The notes: a model not told the origin generated them from the letters alone. Shown: positions 1 through 8,257, counted from the stretch's first letter. The stretch is 39,391 bases of DNA from Enterovibrio sp. JCM 19048 (GCA_001310415.1 BAXE01000035.1:1-39391); one strand, 5' to 3'. Translations and numbers: made by a program.

Positions 1-1
1 A

Positions 2-274
2 GAAGAGATGCCTGCTGGACTGCCATTCCGGCTGATGGATTACCTAGAATTGGTTGAATGGACTGGGCGGCAACTTCGCAATGACAAGTTCGGCCATATT
101 GATAAGGCATTGCCGCCTCTACTAGAACGATTAGGTTTAGAACCAGACAGTTGGCTTGATACCTGCACACGTATTGAGCGCGGAAATATCATTGGCACTC
201 AAACGGCGATTCAAGCCGCCCTTCCTCATCTTAAACGACATCGGATATCTGGACTGCGATTACCCGAGCACTGA
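2..274 (+). CDS. C-terminal part of a RAYT/IS200-like (Y1) transposase, cut by window edge
   Basis: The reading frame is open from the first bases and ends at TGA 272-274, so the gene starts outside the window. The visible 90 residues contain PFRLMDYLELVEWTGRQ followed by a PPLLERLGLEPDSWL stretch. This resembles the C-terminal tail of REP-associated tyrosine transposases, after the catalytic HUH/Tyr domain, which is not in view. A perfect 7-bp palindrome (306-321) and a 13-mer typical of element ends (450-462) follow, which fits the right flank of such an element. The family call rests on the tail only. Whether the gene is intact cannot be judged. Confidence 0.6.
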   Translation, partial: EEMPAGLPFRLMDYLELVEWTGRQLRNDKFGHIDKALPPLLERLGLEPDSWLDTCTRIERGNIIGTQTAIQAALPHLKRHRISGLRLPEH

Positions 275-305
275 TTCGAACCCGCTAGCTAGCTCAAAAA
301 CATGA

Positions 306-321
306 TCAGACGGACGTCTGA
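306..321. repeat. Perfect 7-bp palindrome, REP-like hairpin
   Basis: TCAGACG at 306-312 and CGTCTGA at 315-321 are exact reverse complements separated by two bases. It lies about 30 bp after the transposase stop codon, without a T tract, so it resembles a REP-type hairpin more than a terminator. Functional assignment is inference. Confidence 0.45.
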
Positions 322-449
322 GCCTTGTGCTTTCTTCAATTCGCAAACTGACCGTTAGATTCCCCATCACGCTGAAAAATAAACTCAAATAGATAGTCTT
401 AGGGATTAAAAGCATCCGTTGAGGCAGCTTCAAGCTCTCTAATTTTTAA

Positions 450-462
450 AGTGCCTGTCCCA
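450..462 (+). repeat. 13-mer AGTGCCTGTCCCA, copy 1 (likely element end)
   Basis: The same 13 bases recur in the same orientation at 2031-2043. This copy sits exactly where recognisable choV coding sequence begins, and is preceded by an A/T run. Copies of this kind of G/C-rich motif are common next to RAYT-type elements; that link is inference here. Confidence 0.5.
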
Positions 463-469
463 TGTTTCT

Positions 470-760
470 ATGTTTCCCACCAGACTGATTGTCGATGACA
501 ATGGCGAACTGCAAGGTGCAATGCGCGGCTTGCAAACGCTGGAGATTATCCAGTGGCAGGAGAAAGGGGAGATCTCATCGTTGTCGAAAGATGCAGTGGT
601 AATGGCGAATGCAGATATTTCAATGCGCAACGCGCTGGAAATCCGCTATCAAACAGGATTGCCGCTACTGCTCACCGATAACGAAAAAGTGGTCGGTGTG
701 TTGTCAGATAATGATTTTTATCATGCGCTGCTAGGGAAGCATTTTTCGCATGCGGCGTGA
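470..760 (+). pseudogene. choV: choV remnant: C-terminal CBS domain of choline/betaine ABC transporter ATPase
   Basis: The 96 residues read FPTRLIVDDNGELQG, then a WQEKGEISSLSKDAVV segment, then ALEIRYQTGLPLLLTDN and GVLSDNDFYHALLGKH. This is the CBS-domain tail of the ATPase of choline/glycine-betaine ABC importers (ChoV/ProV type). The whole nucleotide-binding domain, with Walker A, signature and Walker B, is missing. No good ribosome binding site precedes the first ATG. The 13-mer repeat at 450-462 abuts the truncation point, so an element insertion or an element-mediated deletion probably removed about three quarters of the gene and the choXW genes upstream. The exact symbol (choV or proV) is an inference from the tail alone. 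Confidence 0.65.
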
Positions 761-778
761 TGGGAACGTGCTCTTGGT

Positions 779-819
779 ACTTCCCCCTTTTCAAGGGGGA
801 AGTTAGAAGGGGGTTTTGG
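779..819. repeat. G/C-run hairpin repeat, left copy
   Basis: A stem of CTTCCCCC (780-787) against GGGGGAAG (795-802) is followed by a GAAGGGGG run. A closely similar sequence lies in inverted orientation at 1796-1841. It starts 18 bp after the choV remnant stop, and the two copies bracket the DUF417 gene. It could also act as a terminator for choV, but the T run is inside the loop rather than after the stem. Confidence 0.5.
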
Positions 820-1006
820 CTCTTTGCGCTTCGGTTGCATGTAGACGACTTTGTTGTTCGAGAGCATTGGCTGCTAGCGCAGCCAACAGAAAGCTATTGC
901 CTATTGACCGGAGAAGGGCTCATATGTGTTAGGTAACTGTTCTCAATGAAATTTTTGATTACCACCTCGGTCTTCTCTTGCATGCTAACTATGAGGAATA
1001 TAATTT

Positions 1007-1453
1007 ATGCATGCTGCAGAAAATAAATCAAAAAATGACAACGTCGGGTACCTTATCGGTGTTTTGGGTGTTTCATTAGTTCTAGCTTGGATTGGTATCT
1101 ACAAGTTCACACCTACTGAAGCGAAACTCATTCAACCACTAGTTGAAAATCATTTCGCCATGAGCTGGTTATATAACGTCATCTCCGTTCAAGCTGTATC
1201 CAACATTATTGGTGCAACCGAAATTGTTGTTGCTATTGGACTTATTGTTGGCATTAAAAATAACAAAATAGCCTACCTTTCGGGTATCGCGGCAGCACTT
1301 ATTTTTGTCACGACATTAAGTTTTCTTCTTACTACCCCAAACACATGGAAAGTTTCTGACGGAGTATTAGTTACTAACTTCTTCTTAGTCAAAGACATTC
1401 TGTTTCTCGCAATATCTGTGAGCGTTATCGAACGAAACAAGCCTAGTAAGTGA
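1007..1453 (+). CDS. DUF417 (YkgB/RclC-like) inner-membrane protein
   Basis: The 148-residue product has four hydrophobic segments, at about residues 14-32, 62-81, 88-108 and 123-140. The motif GIYKFTPTEAKLIQPLVENHFAMSW is typical of the DUF417/YkgB family, which includes E. coli RclC, a membrane protein of the reactive-chlorine response. The function of other members is unknown. The start ATG has an ATGAGGA sequence about 9 bp upstream. The frame is intact and a strong terminator follows. The gene stands alone between inverted repeats (779-819 and 1796-1841), and the 10-mer GTTAGGTAAC upstream (928-937) is the reverse complement of GTTACCTAAC downstream (1496-1505). It therefore looks like a movable cassette. 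Confidence 0.8.
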   Translation: MHAAENKSKNDNVGYLIGVLGVSLVLAWIGIYKFTPTEAKLIQPLVENHFAMSWLYNVISVQAVSNIIGATEIVVAIGLIVGIKNNKIAYLSGIAAALIFVTTLSFLLTTPNTWKVSDGVLVTNFFLVKDILFLAISVSVIERNKPSK

Positions 1454-1515
1454 CAAATATTGAGCCGAAATAGAGCATATCTAAAGTAGGCTCCTGTTAC
1501 CTAACAATTTATTAG

Positions 1516-1557
1516 ATCCCAATGTGGGGTATTTAAACACCCCGCTTTGGGATTTTT
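1516..1557 (+). terminator. Rho-independent terminator after the DUF417 gene
   Basis: ATCCCAA (1516-1522) pairs with TTGGGAT (1547-1553), and GGGGT (1526-1530) pairs with ACCCC (1539-1543) inside it. A run of T follows at 1553-1557. Confidence 0.75.
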
Positions 1558-1795
1558 CATGCATACAATGAATACTGAAAGCCAGAGTAAATGCATGTTT
1601 TTGCAAAGGATATCATGGAGTGCATCAAAAGCGAGAATCAGAAAATGCGACAAAATAGGGTATTTCTGCATACATCACGTTTGGCATTAGAAAACCTATC
1701 GGAAAATCTAGGAATCAGACAGACATCGTGTGCTGTTGCTAGCAAAGAAAGGGGCATTAACGTGCCAGATTAGATCAACCTGACACAAGTTGGGG

Positions 1796-1841
1796 CAAAA
1801 CCAACCCCATCCTAACCTTCCCCTTGAAAAGGGGAAGGGAC
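1796..1841. repeat. G/C-run hairpin repeat, right copy (inverted)
   Basis: CTTCCCCTT and AAGGGGAAG form the stem around 1818-1837. The reverse complement matches 779-819 over most of its length, including the GTTAG and GGGGTT blocks. The 340 bp between the DUF417 terminator and this repeat contain only a 60-codon frame (1591-1773) with no recognisable features. Confidence 0.5.
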
Positions 1842-1935
1842 TAAAAGCTGGAGGCGTATTTAGGTTTTGGGGTACGTTCACATCAGAAATGTCATTTGAA
1901 ATCCTAATCTGAAATCATCTTCACTTTCCATTTTG

Positions 1936-2022
1936 CCTGTCTACTACTCTACAGTTTATGCTACGCACCATGATGAGAGATAAGGCGTGCCGGGGTGTGT
2001 CGTATCTCTGAGTTGGCAGAGC
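1936..2022 (+). pseudogene. Duplicate of the MerR-methyltransferase promoter and first codons
   Basis: These 87 bp match 4571-4657 at 84 positions; the mismatches are in CTACGC/CTGCGC, AAGGCG/AAGGAG and TGTGTCG/TGTATCG. They include the upstream region and start of the MerR-methyltransferase gene. In this copy the ribosome binding site AAGGAG is damaged to AAGGCG, and the frame stops after eleven codons (GTG at 1995 to TGA). The break point runs into the second copy of the 13-mer repeat. It is a dead fragment left by duplication or recombination. Confidence 0.8.
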
Positions 2023-2030
2023 AGTTTTGA

Positions 2031-2043
2031 AGTGCCTGTCCCA
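2031..2043 (+). repeat. 13-mer AGTGCCTGTCCCA, copy 2
   Basis: Identical to 450-462 and in the same orientation. It sits at the junction between the MerR fragment and the 3' flank of the M14 gene (stop complement at 2081), so it marks a rearrangement end point. Confidence 0.5.
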
Positions 2044-2080
2044 AGCTCCAGCGTCTGAACATTGGCTTACAAAGAGAGTC

Positions 2081-2895
2081 TTACGCCCCGCGTAATTCCA
2101 AAAATGCACTCATCACTTCCGAATTCGCTTTGATGCGTTGATCCAGTGGCATCTGTCCCGGCGTTTCACTGCAGCAACCAACTGAGGCACCTCGCGCACC
2201 AGAAATGACTCGAAAGAGCTATCGTAGTGATTGAAAATTACCCCGTCTTTCACTGGGCAATCATCAATGTCGCCATCGTTGGCGATAGGAAAGTATTGAC
2301 CGAGTACATCCCGTAAACGATGGCTGAAATGCCCCGGCGATTGCTCTGGTTCAAACGTGTAGACATAGGTTTCTGTCATCAGCACATCTTCATGGCATGT
2401 AAGAATGCCATCGCGACTCAGCTCAGAGAGCATAGCGGCATTTTCCAGTAACACTTTGCCTTCAAATGAGGTGTCATTACCCACTTTAGGCTTATCGTTT
2501 TCGATATAAAAACCGCGGTTGGGGTTTTCGCCCAATTCGTTAAATCGGTGGCCATTGGCAAATCCGGTTGGATTCACTAGTTGCAACAAACTCAGATTCG
2601 CGCGCTTAAACATACGCTCGTCCAACTGCGCGAGAAGATACAGCAATCCCCAAGGGCCGGCAGATTCTTCACCGTGAAAACCGGTGCTAATAAGAAGGTT
2701 TGGACGTTCAGGGTGGCGCTGTGGCGATTGCATCAACCAAATTGGATAGCCAGCGGCGTCAGCAAGTTTTGTTGCACTCAAACTCAGACGGTTTCTTTCT
2801 TGTTCAAGCAAAGAATAAAAACGGTGAATATCCGTGCTGCTGCAATTGAAAATGTCACTGTGCCAAACAAACGTTTCAAACGGAGAACGGCTCAT
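2081..2895 (-). CDS. M14-family metallopeptidase/amidohydrolase (frame broken near 2170)
   Basis: The product resembles the zinc-dependent M14 carboxypeptidase group that includes succinylglutamate desuccinylase and aspartoacylase-like enzymes. The first zinc site is visible as GFHGEESAG (His and Glu ligands, about residues 73-82), and a third ligand is likely the His of LTCHEDV near residue 166. The continuous frame ends at 2113 with an unnatural tail. Adding one base near 2170 (GCA-GTG to GCA-AGT) gives a family-like ending, SETPGQMPLDQR through AFLELRGA, that stops at 2081 and makes 271 residues. The start ATG is at 2895. It faces away from the ferric reductase gene, with a 215-bp shared upstream region. 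Substrate unknown. Confidence 0.75.
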
Positions 2896-3110
2896 TAATC
2901 ACATCCTTGTAATGACAAATATAAATGGAAAAGAGAGACAGCCTACCAGTATCGTCAAGAAAATACATGCGGCTCAGAGGGTTGGACGACTTGAATTCCC
3001 AGTATGGTTGGTCTGAATATTTACTGGGTTTTACGCTGTTATACATCGCCTGACTTTTCTTTACTTTCCGCTCGCTACGATACGCTTATCCTTCCTGCGG
3101 AATAAAAACG

Positions 3111-4456
3111 ATGAACAAAACACTCCAACCCGTTTGGCTGTCACTGGGTATCCTTTCTGGAATGTGGCTTGTGGCTGAGCCAGATCTCTTTGGCTCGACA
3201 CAGTTTTTTCAATGGCGCGCGGCAATAATTCAGTATTCAGGGATTATCGCGGTTGTCCTAATGTCGCTGACCATGGTGCTGGCATTGCGCTTACCTTTTA
3301 TAGAACAGTGGACAAGGGGACTTGATAAGTCTTACCGAATCCACAAATGGCTGGGTATTGGTGGCGCGGCGCTGGGTGTGACGCATTGGCTTTGGTATCA
3401 GGTTCCTAAATGGTTAGTGACTGCGGGTTGGTTGAACCGTCCTGCCCGCAGCGCCGGCGCCAGTAATGCTGTATTGCCTCAGTGGCAGGAGTGGTTGCTG
3501 CAGATTCGTGAGCCAGCGCTGGAGATTGGTGAAAAGGGGTTCTACCTGCTGCTGATTCTGGTGGTGGTGTCATTGTGGGCTGCGGTGAAATACAAGCCTT
3601 TCAAATTCTCTCATCGTTTGATGGCAGCGGCATATTTGATGGTCGCCTTCCATTCGGCGCTGTTAATGAAAGTCAGCTACTACAGCCAGCCGATCGGAAT
3701 TGTTACCTTGGCGATCATCGCCCTGGGATCAATGGCTGCGTTTTACAGTTTATCGGGATTGGTGGGGCGTCATCGTCGCGTGGCTGCGACTGTCAGCAAT
3801 AGCAGGTATTTTGCAGATTCCCGTATCCTGATGCTGACGCTGCGCCCAGAAGGAAAGTGGCAGGTCATAAAGCCGGTCAATTTGCTTATTTGCGTGTGGC
3901 CGGTGAGGAGCCACATCCATTCACTATCGTGTCTTCGCCGGAGGAAGCAGAAATCCGATTTCTGATAAAAGAGCTTGGTGACTTTACCAATGGCCTGCAT
4001 AAGCGTGTGGCCGTAGGGGATAAGGTGGAGCTGGAAGGCCCTTACGGAAAGCTGAGTTTTGATTTCGAGCAGCCGCAAATCTGGATAGCGGGCGGGGTGG
4101 GCATTGCGCCTTTCCTGTCAGCGCTGTCGGTAAGAAAAAGCACGCAGCAAGGTGATGCTGCAACCAATACGCAGCCGGTACATCTTTACTATTGTACCCA
4201 TGGTCGTGATGAAATCTTGGAACAAGAGCTGGCCCAGCTTTGCGAACAAAATGGTATGACGCTGACCATCGTCAATAGCAAGTGCGACAAGTTGTTGAAT
4301 GTTAATCAGCTTCAGCATGATCATGCGACATTAAACAAACAACAGGTTTATTTCTGTGGTCCAAAGGCGTTTTCCCGCTCACTGCGGGAAGGGCTGAGTC
4401 GCATCGGTATGGATGTGGGCAAGCAATTTCACCAAGAGTTGTTTGACATGCGATAA
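3111..4456 (+). CDS. Ferric-reductase-like flavocytochrome (ferredoxin reductase family; frame broken near 3863)
   Basis: The N-terminal half (about residues 1-225) has several membrane helices with conserved His residues (HKWLGIGGAALGVTHW, FSHRLMAAAYLMVAFHS) expected to hold haem, as in the ferric-reductase-like transmembrane domain. The C-terminal half is an FAD/NAD(P) reductase: HPFTIVSSP binds FAD, GPYGKLSF and GGVGIAPFLS are the flavin/NAD regions, and YFCGPKAF is the C-terminal NAD(P) motif. Electrons would pass from NAD(P)H through FAD and haem across the inner membrane. The two halves lie in frames differing by one base. Lengthening GG to GGG at about 3863 gives W-Q-G-H-K-A-G-Q-F and a 448-residue protein. 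No Fur box was seen upstream. Confidence 0.8.
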
Positions 4457-4570
4457 CCACTTGGAGATATCTGAAGCAAATTTCCTGCTCACTAATCCAA
4501 GCCTTTAATTTTAAACGAGCGCCAGTGTATATGGCGCTTTTTGTTTGTCTCATCCTCAAAATACATTTGA

Positions 4571-4629
4571 CCTGTCTACTACTCTACAGTTTATGCTGCG
4601 CACCATGATGAGAGATAAGGAGTGCCGGG
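4571..4629 (+). promoter_or_regulatory. Upstream region and RBS of the MerR-methyltransferase gene (source of the 1936-2022 copy)
   Basis: The 59 bp ahead of the GTG start are the non-coding part of the block duplicated at 1936-2022. They contain AAGGAG at 4617-4622, 7 bp before GTG 4630, which decides the start codon. The 3' edge of the duplication is inside the coding region at 4657. MerR proteins usually repress or activate from dyads within such promoters; no clear dyad was resolved. Confidence 0.55.
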
Positions 4630-5801
4630 GTGTATCGTATCTCTGAGTTGGCAGAGCGGGTGGGGCTTTCCCGTACTACTCTGCTGTACTACGAAAAAAT
4701 TGGCCTGATCAAAGGCAAGCGGCTGGAAAATAGCTATCGCATGTATAGCGATAAAGATCTTCAGCGCCTCAAACTGATTCAGCAACTTCAGGCGGGTGGG
4801 TTGACGCTGAAAGAGTGTCAGGCTTGCTTAGATGCCAAAATCGACCGCGAGTTGCTGCAAGGAAGGCTCAAAACCTTGGATGATGAAATCGCACAGAAAC
4901 AGCGTTCGCGAGATTTGCTTGCGGCGCTGTTGGGCGAGGGCGATACCAAAGCTTGGCATACCGAGGCGGGTAAGAGCGCGCCTGATGCGCATCTGGAGTG
5001 GTTGATAAAGCAGGGCTTCAATGAAAAAGAGGCGCTGCGGTTGAAGTGGTTATCTAAGAACATGAACGAACACGACCAATACATGGCGGATTTCATGCAC
5101 GTTTTCAACGCGCTGGATCGCTGGGGGCCTGGCTCAGAAATCGACACGTTACGCGCCTTGGGAGCGGTGCCTTTTAAACCCGAGAACATTCTGGAAATCG
5201 GCTGCGGCCGGGGCATTGCAACCACAGTGCTTGCACAAAATACGGATGCCAAGATCACTGCGCTGGATAACGAAACCACTGCGCTGGCGAGGATGATGGA
5301 ACGCGCCACACAAGCCGGTGTGGCAGATAGGATTGAGACTGTCTGCGCCAGCATGACCGATATCCCCCTTGAAAAAGGTCAGTTTGATCTGATTTGGGCA
5401 GAAGGCAGTGCCTATGTGATGGGCGTGAATAACGCATTGAAACAATGGCGTTCTTTGCTGTCAGGTAACGGCGTATTGGTGCTGAGCGACATGGTGTGGT
5501 CTGTGGAATCACCCAATCCGGCAATCAAAGAGTTTTTGGCTGGGGAATATCCCGACCTGACGACCGCAGGTGTTCGAATTGAACAGGCAAAAGCTGCTGG
5601 ATATGCGGTGCTTGATACCTTCACCATGAGCAAAGAGGCATGGGACGCTATTACACGCCGCTGGGCGAGCGCGTGTCTGAACTCGAAACAAGCATGCAGG
5701 ATTCGGCGGCACTAAATGAAATTAAACGCGAAGTAGCCTTGATGACAGCCTACTTCGGTGAAGTGAACTACCAACTGTTTATCCTGGCGAAAGCAAAGTA
5801 A
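4630..5801 (+). CDS. MerR-family regulator fused to a SAM-dependent methyltransferase (frame broken near 5649)
   Basis: Residues 1-70 form a MerR DNA-binding domain: YRISELAERVGLSRTTLLYYE is the helix-turn-helix and wing, followed by YSDKDLQRLKLIQQL. A short coiled coil follows. From about residue 175 there is a class I methyltransferase fold: ILEIGCGRG is the SAM-binding glycine loop, ITALDN the acidic second strand and FDLIWAEGSAYVMG motif IV. The product is therefore a one-protein regulator/enzyme; target operator and methyl acceptor are unknown. The continuous frame ends at 5715. One extra T near 5649 gives D-A-Y-Y-T-P-L and an ending through LFILAKAK at 5801, for 390 residues. Start is GTG with AAGGAG 7 bp upstream. 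Confidence 0.85.
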
Positions 5802-5836
5802 GACTTTGCCTTATAAAGAGCAGCCAGAAATAGGAA

Positions 5837-6379
5837 ATGATTGTGGAATTTAAACAATACGACGCAGCACAGCTGCAAGAGATTAAAACCCTTTTCCAAA
5901 ACACATTCACTGACTCAGAAGGTGAAGCGGAAGGCAAAATGGTCAGCGAGCTGGCCTACGAAGCACTGACAACCACAGACAGCCAAGACCTTTACGGCTT
6001 TGTTGCGATGGACGGCGAAACACTGGCAGGTAGCATCGTGTTTACACGCCTGATGCCAGCAAACGGCGCGAAGGCGTTTCTTCTTTCACCTGTGGCTGTA
6101 GCAACGTCTTACCAAAAACAAGGCGTTGGCAGCGCGCTGATTAACGCTGCTTTAGACGTGCTGAAAAGTGAAGGTGTGGAATTGGTGTTTACTTACGGTG
6201 ACCCGAATTACTACGGCCGCGTCGGCTTTAAGCAAATCAGTGAAGACGTGGTCAAAGCGCCTTGCAAACTGAGCTTCCCGGAAGGGTGGTTGGGTCAATC
6301 TCTGGTGAGTGAAGAGATTGAAGCTATCGCAGGTGAAACGGGTTGTGTAGCGGCAATGAACAAACCAGAAATCTGGTAA
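5837..6379 (+). CDS. GNAT-family N-acetyltransferase (YhbS-like)
   Basis: An intact 180-residue frame. The acetyl-CoA-binding motif A is LSPVAVATSYQKQGVGSALI (about residues 83-102, with Q/R-x-x-G-x-G/A as QKQGVG), followed by LVFTYGDPNYYGRVGF, which is characteristic of the YhbS-type branch. These enzymes transfer acetyl groups from acetyl-CoA to small amines or proteins; the substrate is unknown. It begins 35 bp after the restored stop of the MerR-methyltransferase gene on the same strand, so it may be co-transcribed. A strong bidirectional terminator follows. Confidence 0.85.
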   Translation: MIVEFKQYDAAQLQEIKTLFQNTFTDSEGEAEGKMVSELAYEALTTTDSQDLYGFVAMDGETLAGSIVFTRLMPANGAKAFLLSPVAVATSYQKQGVGSALINAALDVLKSEGVELVFTYGDPNYYGRVGFKQISEDVVKAPCKLSFPEGWLGQSLVSEEIEAIAGETGCVAAMNKPEIW

Positions 6380-6401
6380 TTGCGCTAAACCCACTGAAAT
6401 G

Positions 6402-6440
6402 AAAAAAGCCTCCCAAAGCGTTTGCTGAGGGAGGCTTTTT
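6402..6440. terminator. Bidirectional terminator between GNAT and the convergent hypothetical gene
   Basis: AAAAAAGCCTCCC (6402-6414) and GGGAGGCTTTTT (6429-6440) form a 7-bp GC-rich stem with an A run on one side and a T run on the other. It can stop transcription of 5837-6379 and of 6470-6928. Confidence 0.85.
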
Positions 6441-6469
6441 ATCGAGCAGTCGTTCGGTGCTGCGCCAAC

Positions 6470-6928
6470 TTAGGCTTCTGGGTTTTCCTTCGCGTTAATG
6501 TCTGCGTAAGTGTGCAGAAGTTCAGTCAGGGTATTCACCCAACCAAAGATGTCTTTCGGCATGTTTTGCAGCAGTTTCTCAACGTGTTCGCAGTGGGTTT
6601 CCAGTGAAATGGCTTCTTCCAGACGGAACGAGATCGCATAGAAATGCCACAGCACCAGACGGGTCATGCGTTCGCTGTTTTGCTTGGCGTTTTCAGAATC
6701 ATCAAACGCTTGCTGGATTTCGTACAGTGCGATGGCGGTCATACGCAACATAGCATCGAGTCTTGCAGACAACGCACGCTCTTCACTATCGACTTCTTCC
6801 TGCTCAAAAGTGAAAATTTCACTCATCACATCTTCTGGCACCATTCGGCTGATAATGCGGGCACTGAACTCTTCCAGTTCATGGCGTGGCATGGTGACAA
6901 GACATTCAAAGGTGTAATCACGAGACAT
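6470..6928 (-). CDS. Conserved hypothetical acidic protein, 152 aa
   Basis: An intact frame that ends 30 bp before the shared terminator. The product is acidic, mainly helical in composition and has no signal peptide or membrane segment. Distinct stretches are LEEFSARIISRMVPEDVMSE, ALSARLDAMLRMTAIALYEIQ and LQNMPKDIFGWVNTLTELL. I do not recognise a characterised family; it looks like one of the small conserved cytoplasmic proteins of Vibrionaceae. It is monocistronic: the upstream neighbour on the same strand, the bacteriohaemerythrin, is 185 bp away. Confidence 0.65.
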   Translation of the reverse strand: MSRDYTFECLVTMPRHELEEFSARIISRMVPEDVMSEIFTFEQEEVDSEERALSARLDAMLRMTAIALYEIQQAFDDSENAKQNSERMTRLVLWHFYAISFRLEEAISLETHCEHVEKLLQNMPKDIFGWVNTLTELLHTYADINAKENPEA

Positions 6929-7113
6929 TGGGGCACTCTACATCGGTATAAATTTCAATGGCCGCATTCTAAGGGCTGTGATGCCATTTGGCACCCGTTT
7001 CTTGAGTTGTCTCTCAATGAAGTTGAGTTTAGGGCAAGGGATACAGGGTTCTGTTCGCAGCAATCGACGCAATCTGCTGGCTGGAGTCCAGATACACAGC
7101 CAGCTATTTTGGG

Positions 7114-7568
7114 CTAATTAATGCCGAGCGTGGTGAGGTCCAGAACCTTTTGCTCTTCGACATGCTGGAAGTAGTCCCTGTCTTCAATCAGGATGTGCAT
7201 GATCAGCCAGTCTGTCAGGAAATGTTTCATCTTCTCGGGTTGGTCAATTAAACGCTCTCCACAATCTCATACTGTGTTTCCCACACTTCGAAGATTTGGG
7301 TGATAAGTCGCTGATGCTGGGCTTTGTGATGCATCACTTTATCTTCGGGATACCCAATTTCTTCCAGCATCTTTTCTTCACGGCGAAAATGGCGCTCTGC
7401 ATAGCGCACCAGCTTATTGAGCGTTTCAAATACCACGGCTTCTGAATCGCCATGGCGGATGTTGTCATAGAACTTGTTGGCAATTTCAAACAGCATTTTA
7501 TGCTCGGCGTCGATCTCAGGTACGCCGGATTCGAAGATTTTTGACCACACAATAAACTTTGTTGCCAT
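7114..7568 (-). CDS. Bacteriohaemerythrin (frame broken near 7255)
   Basis: Haemerythrin domains bind O2 at a non-haem diiron centre. The ligand motifs are visible: W-S-x-x-x-E-x-G-V-P-E-I-D-A-E-H-K near residues 8-24, RYAERHFRREEKML near 60-73, HHKAQH near 84-89 and, after restoring one G in GG at about 7255, FLTDWLIMHILIEDRDY near 118-134. The H-x-x-x-E, H-x-x-x-H and H-x-x-x-x-D pattern is complete only after this correction, giving 151 residues and a stop at 7114. The ATG at 7568 (ATG-GCA-ACA) is preferred; a GTG four codons upstream is possible. It may supply or sense oxygen or nitric oxide. Confidence 0.85.
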
Positions 7569-7696
7569 TTCACCACTCACTGCAATCCATACAATCCCTT
7601 GACTTTAATATGTTTATTAATTGTTGGGAATGATAGCTGTCACGAATGTGTGGCTTGGCAGTGAGTGTCCTTGGTTTGGTCTTCTATTCTTTGCTT

Positions 7697-7795
7697 CAAT
7701 CTCCAATCTCCAATCTCCAATCTCCAATCTCTTGTCTCTTATCTCTAATCTCTTTCCCTTTCTCTTGTCTTCCATCTCTTATCTCAAATCTTTCC
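7697..7795. repeat. Tandem 7-bp repeat: five perfect CAATCTC units plus a degenerate tail
   Basis: Units start at 7697, 7704, 7711, 7718 and 7725 and are identical. The next 64 bp continue as decayed ATCTC-type units (CTTATCTC, CTAATCTC, CCATCTC). It lies in the 690-bp non-coding region between the divergent haemerythrin and porin genes. A unit of 7 bp that changes in number would alter promoter spacing rather than a reading frame. Confidence 0.85.
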
Positions 7796-8257
7796 CTCTT
7801 CATTTCCGTTTCAATAAAACAGCAATAACCTAGATTTCAAGCTGGTTAAATAATATCTCTTATGAGTTCAAAATATAATCACTGAAAAAGAATAATAGCG
7901 TTATGTGACTAATTAAAACTGACTTTAAAATAATCAAATTTGAAATATTTAGTTACATTGTGGGTGGGAAATAGTCTAGCCCGGATTTTTTGTGGTAGGG
8001 CGTTTATTCATCTTGTGGATGTAATTCTGTTTATTCTGTGAGGGGTGCCCGAATAGTCTGTGTTGTGTGATTTGTTAACGCTATGTTTTTAAATGATCGA
8101 AAAACAATCTGATTTTAGCGTGGGAAAACGATTGCTTTCCGTTTTTCGTAAGTTTTCGTTCAGGAAAGTTAATATTTTTGAGATTCCGTCTTGTTTGCGA
8201 GATTTAATTCATATACTGTCCGCTCCGCCTGAAAGTGGTATTTTTTAAGGACAGAAA
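7796..8257 (+). promoter_or_regulatory. Long AT-rich upstream region of the porin gene
   Basis: About 460 bp with no coding sequence, A/T-rich up to the porin RBS (AAGGACAG at 8247-8254). Long regulatory leaders are usual for major porins. A TGTGA at 8066-8070 hints at a CRP half-site, but the second half is absent, so no operator is assigned. Confidence 0.4.

Noticed and set aside
1490..1620. Complete integron attC site after the DUF417 gene
   Set aside because: The R''-like ACCTAAC is present, but no GTTRRRY follows within the usual length, and the hairpin with T tract is a normal terminator.
1591..1773. 60-codon open frame as a possible gene
   Set aside because: No convincing RBS, no domain or signal, and it lies in a scarred repeat-rich region.
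3017..3110. Fur box expected before a ferric-reductase-like gene
   Set aside because: No GATAATGATAATCATTATC-like sequence or hexamer array was found.
7697..7795. CRISPR-like repeat array
   Set aside because: Units are 7 bp and contiguous, without spacers.
8060..8085. CRP site ahead of the porin gene
   Set aside because: Only one TGTGA half is present; the TCACA half at proper distance is missing.
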